DNA of 64,000 nt. Origin: Algoriphagus marincola DSM 16067. Lineage in GTDB: Bacteria; Bacteroidota; Bacteroidia; Cytophagales; Cyclobacteriaceae. The position numbers and the translations under genes are program-made. This document shows positions 17,117 to 25,476 of this stretch, piece after piece (position 1 is the first letter of the stretch; each line of letters begins with the position of its first letter). The notes under the pieces are model-generated. The model was given only the letters and a program-made list of their open reading frames with translations. It was not told the DNA's origin and ran no database searches. Where the stretch lies: NCBI RefSeq assembly GCF_000429405.1, contig NZ_AUBU01000015.1, forward strand, positions 1-64,000, given 5' to 3'.

Positions 17117-20100
17117 TTGAGGTCTTCAGTTCCGGTTTTATGGATTACCTTTTTTATGCTCTTCCTTCAAATGGACTGGAGTAATATCTCCCGTATTGAA
17201 AAAAAATCACAAGAACCTACCTACAAAACCACTAATGAAACCTTAATTTTTGGTCCTGATCGTATTTGCAACTATTTCGGTACCGTGATTGGATCTTTCA
17301 CCGGAGGTGGAATTCCCGAAACTGATGTTTATAGCTGGCAAATAACATCTCCTTCGGGAGAAGTTGAGTTCGATCGCACAGGAGGCTTTCAGACCATTTC
17401 CTTTACTTTTTCAGATGTCGGAATTTACCAAGTACAATTAGAAATTCTCCGAGGAGGAATATCTATAGGTTCCGAACTCAAAGAGGTTGAATTGGTTCCC
17501 AGTCCGGACATCCTACTTGAAGAAAATAATTTTCTCTGCGTAGGAGAAAGCCTAGATTTAGTTGCCCTGAACCCTGAAAGCCCAGAATTTGAGGAATATC
17601 AATTTGAGTGGCTAGATGAGGACAATAATCTGATTGGTGATCAAAATACGATCAGTATATCAACTCCTGGATTTTTCTCTGTCCGGTTTTTTCTTTTAGA
17701 TTCTGAAGGAAACCTAGAGTGCGAGACTACCATTTCCACTGAGGTTTTAGATACAGGGGCTTTCATTATTTTATCTGATAAATCGGAAATATGCCCTACA
17801 GAATTAATCTCTTTTTCGTCAGACCCTCCTATCTCAGGCGATTGGTTTTTTGAAAAAATAGAGGATCCAGGAAAGGTTTTTTTTACTTCGGGGGAGGAAA
17901 TTACTATCAATCCCAATTCAACATTAAATGGTAATGGAGACTACTTGGTATATTTTGAACTCACCGATCCCAACAATCCCAATTGCAAAATCGAAACCTC
18001 CCGGCCTTTTGCTTTTAATCCAGAACCTCAAATTGAATTCGTCAGTGCAGAAAGTGCCGACGGGTGTTCGGGAACAGATGGCAAACTGTTTATCCGAGCA
18101 CTCACCCCTATTGATCAGTTGACAGTAGAAAGCTTAGGCTTTTCGGAATCTGACATTTTGGAAGGTGATATTATCGAAATACCTAATCTAAAGTCCGGGG
18201 CCTATTCCATTTTTGGACAGTTAGGAAATTGTTTTAATACGCTAACCGCAATCGTTCCTCTAAATAATCCACCAGATCAATTAGAATTTGAAATCATTGA
18301 TGAAATTGGAGAAACCTGTACAGATGAAGGAAAACTTGAGGGTAGTTTTACTGTAAAACTAGAAAACACAGGTACAAATGGTGGATACCGACTCTTTAAT
18401 GAACGTGGAGCACTCATAATTGAAAACTCCCTCCCAGGAACTGATGAATTTACGCTCACCGTTCCCGGAGGCAATTACTTTTTTGAGCTTTTTGACGAAT
18501 CCCTTTGTAATCTTCCTCAATCCGAAAAGATTGAAATAGAAAGCCTCAACTTAGTTTCCTACACATCCCCGACGTTTTTGTCCATTTGTGATGAATTTGA
18601 ACTCATCCCACAAACTTCCCAAAATCTGGAATTCACACTTACGTATCCAGATGGTTCCGAAGAAATTCAGCAAAGCGGTGAAGGTTTTAGCATTTTGGAT
18701 GAAGGAACCTACACGCTAGTTGGAAGAATTCCGGGCCAATCTGTCATCTGTCCGGTTACAAGAGAAATTCAAGTAGAAAAAGTCGAACCAGTTACTTTTG
18801 AGCCGGTTTTGATCAGCGAAGATTGTTTTGGAAACCGAACTTTTGAAGCAAATATTTTTGGTAGAGATCCCGCTACGGTAGACTTCTTTTGGTTTGATGA
18901 AAATGAAGATTTAGTAGGTACAGGACAATTCCTAAACCCCGTTTCCACTGGCACATACAGACTTGATGTGCAGCCTTCTAATAGTACTGCATGCTCCAAT
19001 GACCCTATTCCTTTTGAGGTAAGGGAGCCAGTATTGAGCGTGGACATATCACTCACTACAACCAAACTCTGTGAATTTGGTCCTGAAGCTATTGTCAATT
19101 TGGAAACTACTTTTCCGGATGAGGTAACTGACATCCGTTGGAGACGATTTAATGAGGCTGGAGAAATCGTCGAATTACCCCAATTCAATAACCTCAACGA
19201 AATACAAACAAGAGTAGGTGGGACCTATGAAGTGGCTGTTTTCCGCTTCATCCCTGGCATCAGTGTGGAGGAATGCGAACTTGGACGCGCCACTGTACAG
19301 CTTGATTTAACACCTGAAAAAGTGGCTTTTGATATCCCCTCCGAATTGACAATTTGTGAAAGATTTGAATTGACACCGGACACCAATCAGGAGCTTGACT
19401 TTTTTATTTCCACCCCTTCAGGCTCAACAATCGAGATTTCGGCCGGAGAGTCAATGGTCCTAGATCAAACAGGGGTTTATACCTTTTTGGCTTTTGACCA
19501 AAATAGTCCAACTCCATTTTGCCCTGAACAAAAGGAAATATTGGTCAGCCGAGTACAGCCGGTCGTCTATGAGCCAGTTTTGGTAGAAGAGTTTTGTGAT
19601 GGTAGCAGTTTGTACTCAGCCGAATTACAGAACTATTCTTCAGAAGATGTGGTCTTCTTTTGGAGGGATAATACCGGAAATCTCTTGGGACAAGCCCAAA
19701 CCTTAGCAATCACAAACCCTGGTTCATACTCTTTGGAAGTCCAGCCTGCAGGGTCTACTCCTTGTGAAATTTCGCCCATCGAATTTGAGATTGCTGAGCC
19801 AGTTTTATCAGTAGATGTTTCGTTGACGAGTGAGCCTTTCTGCCCAGATGCAAGTAGTGCACTTGTTACCGTTCAGAGCGATTTTGAGCAAATCACTACC
19901 ATCGAATGGTGGTTTACCGATCCTGCTGGGAATCAGAGACAATTGAACGACCTTACGAATGAACGGGAAATTTCAGCCAGCTTGGAGGGAACGTATGAAG
20001 CCCGGGTATTCAACGACATACCCTGTCTCTTGGGAAGAGAGGAAATTTTGATCTTACGAAGTCAAGACGAGGTAAGGCCAGATGTGGACTCCATTTACCA

Positions 20101-20590
20101 AATATGTCCACGCTTGGAAATAGCTCCTGAAATAAATCCGGGAAATTTCGCTTCCTACGAATGGTATTTTGAGGATCAATTAGTCTCCACATCGCCAACT
20201 TTTAAGCCACTTCAGATAGGAAATTTTGATTTGATCGTAACAAGTCTTGAAGGATGCACATATTCGGTGAGCTTCGAAACAGAAGAAGAGTGCGAACTTC
20301 GAGTACAATTTCCCACGGCAATCACCCCTCAGGACAATCAAAAACCATTTTTGATCTACACGAATTATTTGGTGGATGAATTGGAATTATGGATTTTCAA
20401 TCAGTGGGGAGAATTAATCTTTCATTGTAAAAATGACCAATTGATCACCGAGGAGTCAACCTGTCTTTGGGACGGAACTTACAGAGGAGAAAAAATACCG
20501 AATGGTGCTTATAGTATTCGAATCAATCTGGTGAATTATGAAAAAAACATCAATAAAACTCAATTAGGCTCTTTGATGGTAATCGACTGA
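17117..20590 (+). CDS. T9SS-sorted surface protein with a duplicated 256-residue module
   Basis: A 1157-residue secreted protein that is a paralog of residues 969-1836 of the giant protein at 10749. After an N-terminal hydrophobic segment comes a PKD-like domain opening GPDRICNYFGTVIGSF (from residue 46). Cys-containing Ig-like modules follow, then the gliding-motility C-terminal domain (about 1058-1157: NQWGELIFHC, LWDGTYRGE, PNGAY). Residues ~480-735 and ~736-982 are tandem copies of one three-part unit (for example DFFWFDENEDLVG / VFFWRDNTGNLLG and REPVLSVDISLT / AEPVLSVDVSLT). It has no propeller head. The start is uncertain: TTG at 17117 gives a basic residue plus hydrophobic core, whereas the first ATG (17156) leaves a poor signal peptide. 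Ligand and role are unknown. Confidence 0.85.
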   Translation: MRSSVPVLWITFFMLFLQMDWSNISRIEKKSQEPTYKTTNETLIFGPDRICNYFGTVIGSFTGGGIPETDVYSWQITSPSGEVEFDRTGGFQTISFTFSDVGIYQVQLEILRGGISIGSELKEVELVPSPDILLEENNFLCVGESLDLVALNPESPEFEEYQFEWLDEDNNLIGDQNTISISTPGFFSVRFFLLDSEGNLECETTISTEVLDTGAFIILSDKSEICPTELISFSSDPPISGDWFFEKIEDPGKVFFTSGEEITINPNSTLNGNGDYLVYFELTDPNNPNCKIETSRPFAFNPEPQIEFVSAESADGCSGTDGKLFIRALTPIDQLTVESLGFSESDILEGDIIEIPNLKSGAYSIFGQLGNCFNTLTAIVPLNNPPDQLEFEIIDEIGETCTDEGKLEGSFTVKLENTGTNGGYRLFNERGALIIENSLPGTDEFTLTVPGGNYFFELFDESLCNLPQSEKIEIESLNLVSYTSPTFLSICDEFELIPQTSQNLEFTLTYPDGSEEIQQSGEGFSILDEGTYTLVGRIPGQSVICPVTREIQVEKVEPVTFEPVLISEDCFGNRTFEANIFGRDPATVDFFWFDENEDLVGTGQFLNPVSTGTYRLDVQPSNSTACSNDPIPFEVREPVLSVDISLTTTKLCEFGPEAIVNLETTFPDEVTDIRWRRFNEAGEIVELPQFNNLNEIQTRVGGTYEVAVFRFIPGISVEECELGRATVQLDLTPEKVAFDIPSELTICERFELTPDTNQELDFFISTPSGSTIEISAGESMVLDQTGVYTFLAFDQNSPTPFCPEQKEILVSRVQPVVYEPVLVEEFCDGSSLYSAELQNYSSEDVVFFWRDNTGNLLGQAQTLAITNPGSYSLEVQPAGSTPCEISPIEFEIAEPVLSVDVSLTSEPFCPDASSALVTVQSDFEQITTIEWWFTDPAGNQRQLNDLTNEREISASLEGTYEARVFNDIPCLLGREEILILRSQDEVRPDVDSIYQICPRLEIAPEINPGNFASYEWYFEDQLVSTSPTFKPLQIGNFDLIVTSLEGCTYSVSFETEEECELRVQFPTAITPQDNQKPFLIYTNYLVDELELWIFNQWGELIFHCKNDQLITEESTCLWDGTYRGEKIPNGAYSIRINLVNYEKNINKTQLGSLMVID
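18554..20062 (+). repeat. Tandem protein-level duplication inside the second surface-protein gene
   Basis: Two copies of a ~256-codon unit, 18554-19321 and 19322-20062. Both contain, in the same order, the blocks CDEFELIPQTSQ / CERFELTPDTNQ, a W-rich Ig-like strand block, and (R/A)EPVLSVD followed by a Trp-containing module. The third surface protein has a single copy (about 22170-22910), as does the giant protein (about 15000-15730). The copies are diverged at the DNA level, so the duplication is not recent. Confidence 0.8.
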
Positions 20591-20597
20591 ATATCAT

Positions 20598-20629
20598 CAA
20601 AAAAATGAAAGACTTGGCTCATTTTTTGA
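20598..20629. other. Inverted repeat between the second and third surface-protein genes
   Basis: CAAAAAAATGA (20598-20608) and TCATTTTTTGA (20619-20629) can pair into an A/T-rich hairpin eight bases after the stop codon. It could be a weak terminator or an mRNA 3' end. The stem is poor in G/C, so this is uncertain. Confidence 0.4.
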
Positions 20630-20668
20630 ATTGGAAAGTAATCTATACTTAGATCCGGCAAAAGGCCC

Positions 20669-20676
20669 TAATTTTG
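20669..20676 (+). promoter_or_regulatory. -7 promoter element (TAATTTTG) for the third surface-protein gene
   Basis: An exact TAnnTTTG match. No TTG sits at the expected -33 distance. The element overlaps the TTG codon at 20674, so transcription would begin near 20683 and translation most likely at the GTG at 20701. Confidence 0.45.
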
Positions 20677-20700
20677 CCCCTCACCCTAAAAAGATTATCC

Positions 20701-23442
20701 GTGCAAGCCAAGGCTCAATTTCCTCTTTGGAAGATTGGGAACCGAATACTTGGAACGATCATTTTGTTTTTGGCCTTTTCTCCTTTTGGCCAAAATAAAA
20801 ACCTCGATCCAAATTCTCCCTTACCTTATTCTGAATTTGCTGACCCTCAACTGATTGGTCCAGAGACACTATGCATCGTATTTGGAGGGGTGATAGGCAC
20901 TTTCAGCGCTGGTGGAGACCCTGGAGATGTGTATACTTGGGTAGCCACTGATCCAAGTGGGAATGAAATTTTTAATCGCACGGGAGGGGGAGCAGCTTTT
21001 GAGACGGTAAAAATCGCTTTCAATCAAACCGGAACCCATCGAGTATCCCTTCGGGTTCGGCGTGCCACACAAATTATTTATGAGGAAAGTCAGGCTGTAG
21101 TTGTTCAGAAAGGACCTGAATTGGCATTGCTCCCCGACTATCTCATTTGTGGAAATAATCCAGTCGAGCTTACCGCTATTGATCCTGAAACACCTAATCT
21201 AAGTGAGTTCACTTTTATTTGGAGGGATTTGGGAGATAATATCATTGGCAATCAAAACACCATTTTAGTAAGCCGGGAGGGGTTTTATAAAGTAGAGCTT
21301 TTCCAAGTTTCAAGCACAGGCGCTGCAGAATGTTTGATCAATGGTTCAACATATGTGGGGCCTTCATTGGATTTCGAGCTCCAACTTGGCAAGGGTTCAC
21401 TTTGTCAAGGAGAGTCCCAGACACTATCTACAGACACACCTCTTCCTGGAGATTGGTTTTTGATCAAGCCTGGAGGTTCTAATCCTGAAGCCTTGGGCTC
21501 TGCCTTTGAGGTTTCATTGCCGTCAAGCGAAATAGAGGAATCCGGCATTTATACGGCAATTTTCTCCGCAATTGATGAGCGATACCCTGATTGTAGGTCA
21601 GAGCGAAGAATAAGTTTCGAAGTAAGAGAAGCCCCGGAGCTGGAAGCAACTGTGCTGGAAAAACCAGATAATTGTGTCGAACCAAACGGATCATTTGAAA
21701 TTACAGCTCTTAGTAACCTTGATTCGATTCGGGTGGTAGAAAGAGACTATCTCAATGTAGGTCTTTCCTCAGGGTCTTCCTTTATTTTGAGCAATCTTGA
21801 TCCTCAAATCTACACCATACTTGCCTACAGCAATGGTTGCAAGTTTAGTACACTTCTAAACCTCGAAACCAAAGAGCTTCCTATTGTAGATGGAAATACA
21901 CCTACTATTCAGGAGCCAAGCTATCAAGTCGAGCCCGAGAGTTGCGGAGAGAGAGGAGTTATCCCTGGCAAACTTAGACTCGAATTTGCCCAAGGTGAAG
22001 TAAATGGGGACTATAGAATTATGGCACTTGGTACTGGTGAAGTTGCCGCAGGAGAAATTCAAGATCAATCCAGCCTAGAGCTCAATCTATCCAGCGGAAC
22101 CTATCTAGTGGAGCTAAAGGTAGACGGCTGTACCTATCCAGTCGAGCAAATCACTATCGATCGTCAGCCTCAGGTATCCTTTAGTAATCCAGGGACAATT
22201 GCTATTTGTGAGGAATTTGAATTTACCCCTGAGACCTCTGAGGATTTGATTTTTACACTTCAGGATCCAGAGGGAAATATTTTTACAGCAGGCTCGGGGG
22301 AATCATTTCTACTAAATAAATCTGGGACCTATACCCTCTTAGGTGAGTCAAATCAAAACAATGGAAACTGTCCAAGAGAGGTGACTTTTGAAGCGACCCT
22401 AAATCAAAAAATCAATTTTGATTTGGAGCTTTTTGAGGAAGATTGTTTTGGAAATCAGGTCTATAGAGCTTTGGTTGAAGACCTGGATATTGCTCAGACC
22501 TCCATCCGTTGGCTCAGTGAGGATGGAGAAATTGTAGGTCGTGGCGAACTGTTCTTTCCAACTGCGGTAGGTAATTACACCTTATCTGTCCAACCACTAG
22601 CAAGTGGATTTTGTGAAATCGAACCAATCCCATTTAGTGTAGAACCCCCGGTACTTTCGGTTCCAGTAGAATTGGAAGCTACCAAAATTTGTCCTGACCC
22701 GGCCACAGCGGTGATTACTCTAACAACCGATGAGGATGAGGTCGACCGGATTGAATGGATTTTCTTCGACTTAAATGACAATCGAGAGGATTTGCCTCAG
22801 TACACTGGTCTTTACGAATTGAAAGTGGATCGAGCAGGAAGCTATGAAGCTGTTGTATTTAATGAAATTGGCTGCGAAATAGGAAGAAACTTCATTGAAG
22901 TGAGCGTATCCACTTTAATCTCTGGACCTGAGCTGGAAGATACTTATGCTATCTGTTCAAAGGAAAATACACTTCCTGGTATCAATCCAGGTTCTTTCGA
23001 AGAATATGCTTGGTATTTTGAAGGTGACCTAGTTTCCACAGCTCCAATCTACAAGCCTACTCAAGTGGGAACTTATCAACTTGAAGTTGTGACTATTGAT
23101 GGTTGCCTGTTTGTCGGAGAATTCAGAACATTTGATGCCTGCAACTTCAGTGTGATCATGCCCAATGCTATGGTTCTTGGTGATTCAAATCGGGATTTCA
23201 GAGTACTAGTAAGTGAAGGCGTTACGGAAGCAGAGCTTTTCATTTACAATAGAATTGGAGAGCTCATCTACCATGAAGAGTCGAAAGAAATCCCTGTAAA
23301 ATCCCCATTTTTCAATTGGTCTGGGACAACTATACGAGGAGAAAAAGTTTCTATCGGAACCCTAACAGTGGTCCTATTCCTTCGAAATCCTATTTATGGG
23401 TTTGAAGAAAAGCTAATAGGCTCGCTACTTGTGATTGAATAG
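20701..23442 (+). CDS. T9SS-type surface protein with a diverged C-terminal sorting domain
   Basis: A 913-residue secreted protein, paralog of the two preceding surface proteins. A signal segment (about 1-32, basic then hydrophobic, to FSPFGQ) is followed by a PKD-like domain from residue 53 (GPETLCIVFGGVIGTF), Cys-containing Ig-like modules and a C-terminal gliding-motility-like domain (about 815-913). That last domain is altered: NRIGELIYHEE replaces NRWGEL, FNWSGTTIRGE replaces WDG, and SIGTLTV replaces PNGTY. Either sorting still works or the protein is handled differently. The start is the GTG at 20701; an upstream TTG at 20674 lies in a promoter element. A terminator follows at 23459. 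Confidence 0.82.
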   Translation: MQAKAQFPLWKIGNRILGTIILFLAFSPFGQNKNLDPNSPLPYSEFADPQLIGPETLCIVFGGVIGTFSAGGDPGDVYTWVATDPSGNEIFNRTGGGAAFETVKIAFNQTGTHRVSLRVRRATQIIYEESQAVVVQKGPELALLPDYLICGNNPVELTAIDPETPNLSEFTFIWRDLGDNIIGNQNTILVSREGFYKVELFQVSSTGAAECLINGSTYVGPSLDFELQLGKGSLCQGESQTLSTDTPLPGDWFLIKPGGSNPEALGSAFEVSLPSSEIEESGIYTAIFSAIDERYPDCRSERRISFEVREAPELEATVLEKPDNCVEPNGSFEITALSNLDSIRVVERDYLNVGLSSGSSFILSNLDPQIYTILAYSNGCKFSTLLNLETKELPIVDGNTPTIQEPSYQVEPESCGERGVIPGKLRLEFAQGEVNGDYRIMALGTGEVAAGEIQDQSSLELNLSSGTYLVELKVDGCTYPVEQITIDRQPQVSFSNPGTIAICEEFEFTPETSEDLIFTLQDPEGNIFTAGSGESFLLNKSGTYTLLGESNQNNGNCPREVTFEATLNQKINFDLELFEEDCFGNQVYRALVEDLDIAQTSIRWLSEDGEIVGRGELFFPTAVGNYTLSVQPLASGFCEIEPIPFSVEPPVLSVPVELEATKICPDPATAVITLTTDEDEVDRIEWIFFDLNDNREDLPQYTGLYELKVDRAGSYEAVVFNEIGCEIGRNFIEVSVSTLISGPELEDTYAICSKENTLPGINPGSFEEYAWYFEGDLVSTAPIYKPTQVGTYQLEVVTIDGCLFVGEFRTFDACNFSVIMPNAMVLGDSNRDFRVLVSEGVTEAELFIYNRIGELIYHEESKEIPVKSPFFNWSGTTIRGEKVSIGTLTVVLFLRNPIYGFEEKLIGSLLVIE

Positions 23443-23458
23443 AAAGGATTTTTTTTAT

Positions 23459-23487
23459 TATCGGAAAAGTTCGAGTCCGATATTTTT
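23459..23487 (+). terminator. Probable terminator after the third surface-protein gene
   Basis: A 7-bp stem, TATCGGA (23459-23465) with TCCGATA (23476-23482), and then five T. It lies between the surface-protein cluster and the MFS gene. The stem is short, so efficiency is uncertain. Confidence 0.55.
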
Positions 23488-23547
23488 CCTATTTTGATGG
23501 CCTGCAATCGAATGCATTATCAACCTTAATCCAAAAAACCTATTTCT

Positions 23548-24780
23548 ATGTCACAAGCAATTAACCGAACTGCGCTTTTCAATGCCAGCTGCCTGGCTTT
23601 GATTACCACGGCATTTACCTTTGCTATCCGAGCTGGAATTCTCCCCCAACTGGGCGAAGACTTTGGGCTTAGTGCTGAGCAACTGGGCTTTATCAACTCC
23701 ATGTGGTTTTTAGGCTTCCCGATATCCATGATCTTAGGGGGCCTTTTTTATCATAAAGTGGGGCCAAAAATGATCATGAATATCGCTTTTGTCACTCACA
23801 CCCTAGGAATTCTAATGACCCTGTTTGCTGGGGGATATACCACATTACTGATTTCCACCCTATTTATCGGATTTGGAAATGGCTGTACCGAAGCTGCTTG
23901 TAATCCAATGATAGCGGATATGTACACCGGTGTGAAAATGAATAAAATGCTCAATCGATTCCACATGTGGTTCCCTGGAGGAATCGTTTTAGGATCATTG
24001 ATCTCGAAATTCATGACGGACGCTGGTCTTGGCTGGCAGCCACAGATCTGGGTAATGATGATCCCAACCATCGCGTATGCGGTTCTTTTCTTTGGAAAAG
24101 CATTCCCAAAGCCTTCTGTAGAAGGAGTTACTTCTATCTCAAGCAATGTCAAAGCAATGATCAGCCCGCTTTACATATTCCTGTTTATTTGTATGTCTAT
24201 TACTGCTATCACAGAATTTGGTACTCAGCAATGGGCAAATGTAGTATTGGACAGTTCAGGAGCTAGCGGAATGCTTATCCTAGCCTTGACAACTGGTGTA
24301 ATGGCCGTTGCTAGATTCTTTGCAGGGCCAGTGGTAGGTAAACTTGGACAGACCGGGGTTCTTTTGGGGGGAGCTATTCTAGCTACCATTGGAACTTACA
24401 TGTTCAGCGTGGTTACAGGACCTGTTGCATATGTCGCAGCTATCGTTTTTGCCTTAGGTGTAGGTTACTTCTGGCCTGTGATGGTTGGAGCAGTTGCTCA
24501 GCGAGTCCCACTGAGTGGGGCATTGGGTATGTCAATCATCGGAGGTGTAGGAATGTTTTCTACCGCTATTTGGCAACCCATTATTGGAGGCTGGATTGAC
24601 TCCGCCAGAGCATCCAATCTAGCTGAAGGGCTAACTGGAGCACAACTTGAACTTGCGACAGGTCAAGAAACGCTGTTGAAACTAACCATGTTCCCAGCAA
24701 TTTTGATAGTCCTATTTATCATCCTATTTATCTGGCAAAAAGGAAGCAAACCCGCAGTCAGCGCCGCAGGAGCCCATTAA
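23548..24780 (+). CDS. MFS transporter
   Basis: A 410-residue membrane protein with about 12 hydrophobic spans in two six-helix halves and the loop 2-3 region GGLFYHKVGPKM near residue 64. The second half contains FFAGPVVGKLGQTG near residue 255. No substrate-specific motif that I can name is present. It stands alone between two terminators, so context gives no substrate clue. Candidates are sugars, organic acids or a drug; none is preferred. Confidence 0.85.
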   Translation: MSQAINRTALFNASCLALITTAFTFAIRAGILPQLGEDFGLSAEQLGFINSMWFLGFPISMILGGLFYHKVGPKMIMNIAFVTHTLGILMTLFAGGYTTLLISTLFIGFGNGCTEAACNPMIADMYTGVKMNKMLNRFHMWFPGGIVLGSLISKFMTDAGLGWQPQIWVMMIPTIAYAVLFFGKAFPKPSVEGVTSISSNVKAMISPLYIFLFICMSITAITEFGTQQWANVVLDSSGASGMLILALTTGVMAVARFFAGPVVGKLGQTGVLLGGAILATIGTYMFSVVTGPVAYVAAIVFALGVGYFWPVMVGAVAQRVPLSGALGMSIIGGVGMFSTAIWQPIIGGWIDSARASNLAEGLTGAQLELATGQETLLKLTMFPAILIVLFIILFIWQKGSKPAVSAAGAH

Positions 24781-24786
24781 AAAATT

Positions 24787-24812
24787 AAAGCAGCCTTCGG
24801 GCTGCTTTTTTT
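24787..24812. terminator. Bidirectional terminator between the MFS and small lipoprotein genes
   Basis: AAAGCAGCC (24787-24795), loop TTCG, GGCTGCTTT (24800-24808) and a T-run on the plus side, with an A-rich flank that gives T on the minus side. The two genes converge here and the last bases touch the stop of the minus-strand gene. Confidence 0.9.
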
Positions 24813-25074
24813 ATTCCTGACAAACGTAACTTTCATATTCCTCTCGGAAGACCGTCCAAAGTTTCCGGTCTTCATCCCGGTAGGTAATCGCCTCAGTTCG
24901 AATGCTTATTTCCAAGCTATATGGAGTCTCTATAACAGTACCGTCTACCAAAGTTATCGTACAAGGCCCATCGACTCGCTTGATATCTTTCAAGCCAATA
25001 TCCTGAAACCAGCTCTCACATGAGTTGAGTACAACAACAACGAATACACCTGCTAAAATTCTACCGACTTTCAT
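24811..25074 (-). CDS. Small predicted lipoprotein, unknown function
   Basis: An 87-residue protein with a short signal peptide ending in a lipobox (VLNSC, Cys19) and a compact soluble part of about 68 residues with two further Cys (in GPCTITL and at YVCQE). I do not recognise the family. The predicted place is the periplasmic face of a membrane. It is a single gene read towards the MFS gene, with a shared terminator. The frame is short, but the lipobox and ATG start make a real gene likely. Confidence 0.65.
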   Translation of the reverse strand: MKVGRILAGVFVVVVLNSCESWFQDIGLKDIKRVDGPCTITLVDGTVIETPYSLEISIRTEAITYRDEDRKLWTVFREEYESYVCQE

Positions 25075-25185
25075 TGGGTCTCTATTTCGAATTCAAAGTA
25101 ACTCAATCATCACCAAAAAAAAAGCTACTCTCAAAAGAAATAGATCCTTTGATATTGCTTCACTTTCAAAAGAGAAGCTTTTTTA

Positions 25186-25218
25186 AATAAAAAAAAGCCC
25201 AACCTAAATGGTTGGGCT
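25186..25218 (-). terminator. Terminator after tRNA-Arg
   Basis: On the minus strand a 9-bp stem (AGCCCAACC / GGTTGGGCT, 25196-25204 with 25210-25218) is followed by eight T. It sits seven bases past the tRNA 3' end. Confidence 0.92.
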
Positions 25219-25224
25219 TGTTAG

Positions 25225-25298
25225 TGACCTCGTCAGGATTCAAACCTGAAACCTCCTGAGCCGTAATCAGGTGCTCTATTCAGTTGAGCTACGAGGCC
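25225..25298 (-). tRNA. tRNA-Arg(ACG)
   Basis: A 74-base cloverleaf. The 7-bp acceptor stem is GGCCTCG / CGAGGTC with one G-T pair, the D stem is GCTC/GAGC, the anticodon stem is CCTGA/TCAGG with loop TTACGGC (anticodon ACG, read as ICG after A34 editing), the variable loop is AGGTT, and the T stem is TCAGG/CCTGA. Discriminator base is A and no CCA is encoded. The D loop reads AACTGAATA and the T loop TTTGAAT, so the usual G19-C56 tertiary pair is replaced by A19-U56, a compensating change. It has its own promoter and terminator. Confidence 0.97.
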
Positions 25299-25309
25299 GA
25301 AAGCGAATG

Positions 25310-25339
25310 CAAAGGTACGAGTAAATGGATTTTATCCAA
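25310..25339 (-). promoter_or_regulatory. Promoter of tRNA-Arg
   Basis: On the minus strand TTG (25339-25337), 19 bases, then TACCTTTG (25317-25310): both halves and the spacing match the Bacteroidota housekeeping promoter. The -7 element ends 11 bases before the first base of the tRNA. Confidence 0.75.
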
Positions 25340-25437
25340 ACAACATGATCGAGGTTTTTTAAAAATATCTCAACTTATCTTCGGCGATACTTAAGAATTA
25401 TTAAGGACAAAATCAGGATTAATCCTTAGGGATTTTC

Positions 25438-25445
25438 TATTTTTG
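25438..25445 (+). promoter_or_regulatory. -7 promoter element (TATTTTTG) for the outer-membrane protein gene
   Basis: An exact TAnnTTTG match 31 bases before the ATG at 25477. I see no clear TTG at -33. The rest of 25340-25437 holds no feature I can support. Confidence 0.4.
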
Positions 25446-25476
25446 CCCGCACTAGTATGATTATAATTGCATTTTG

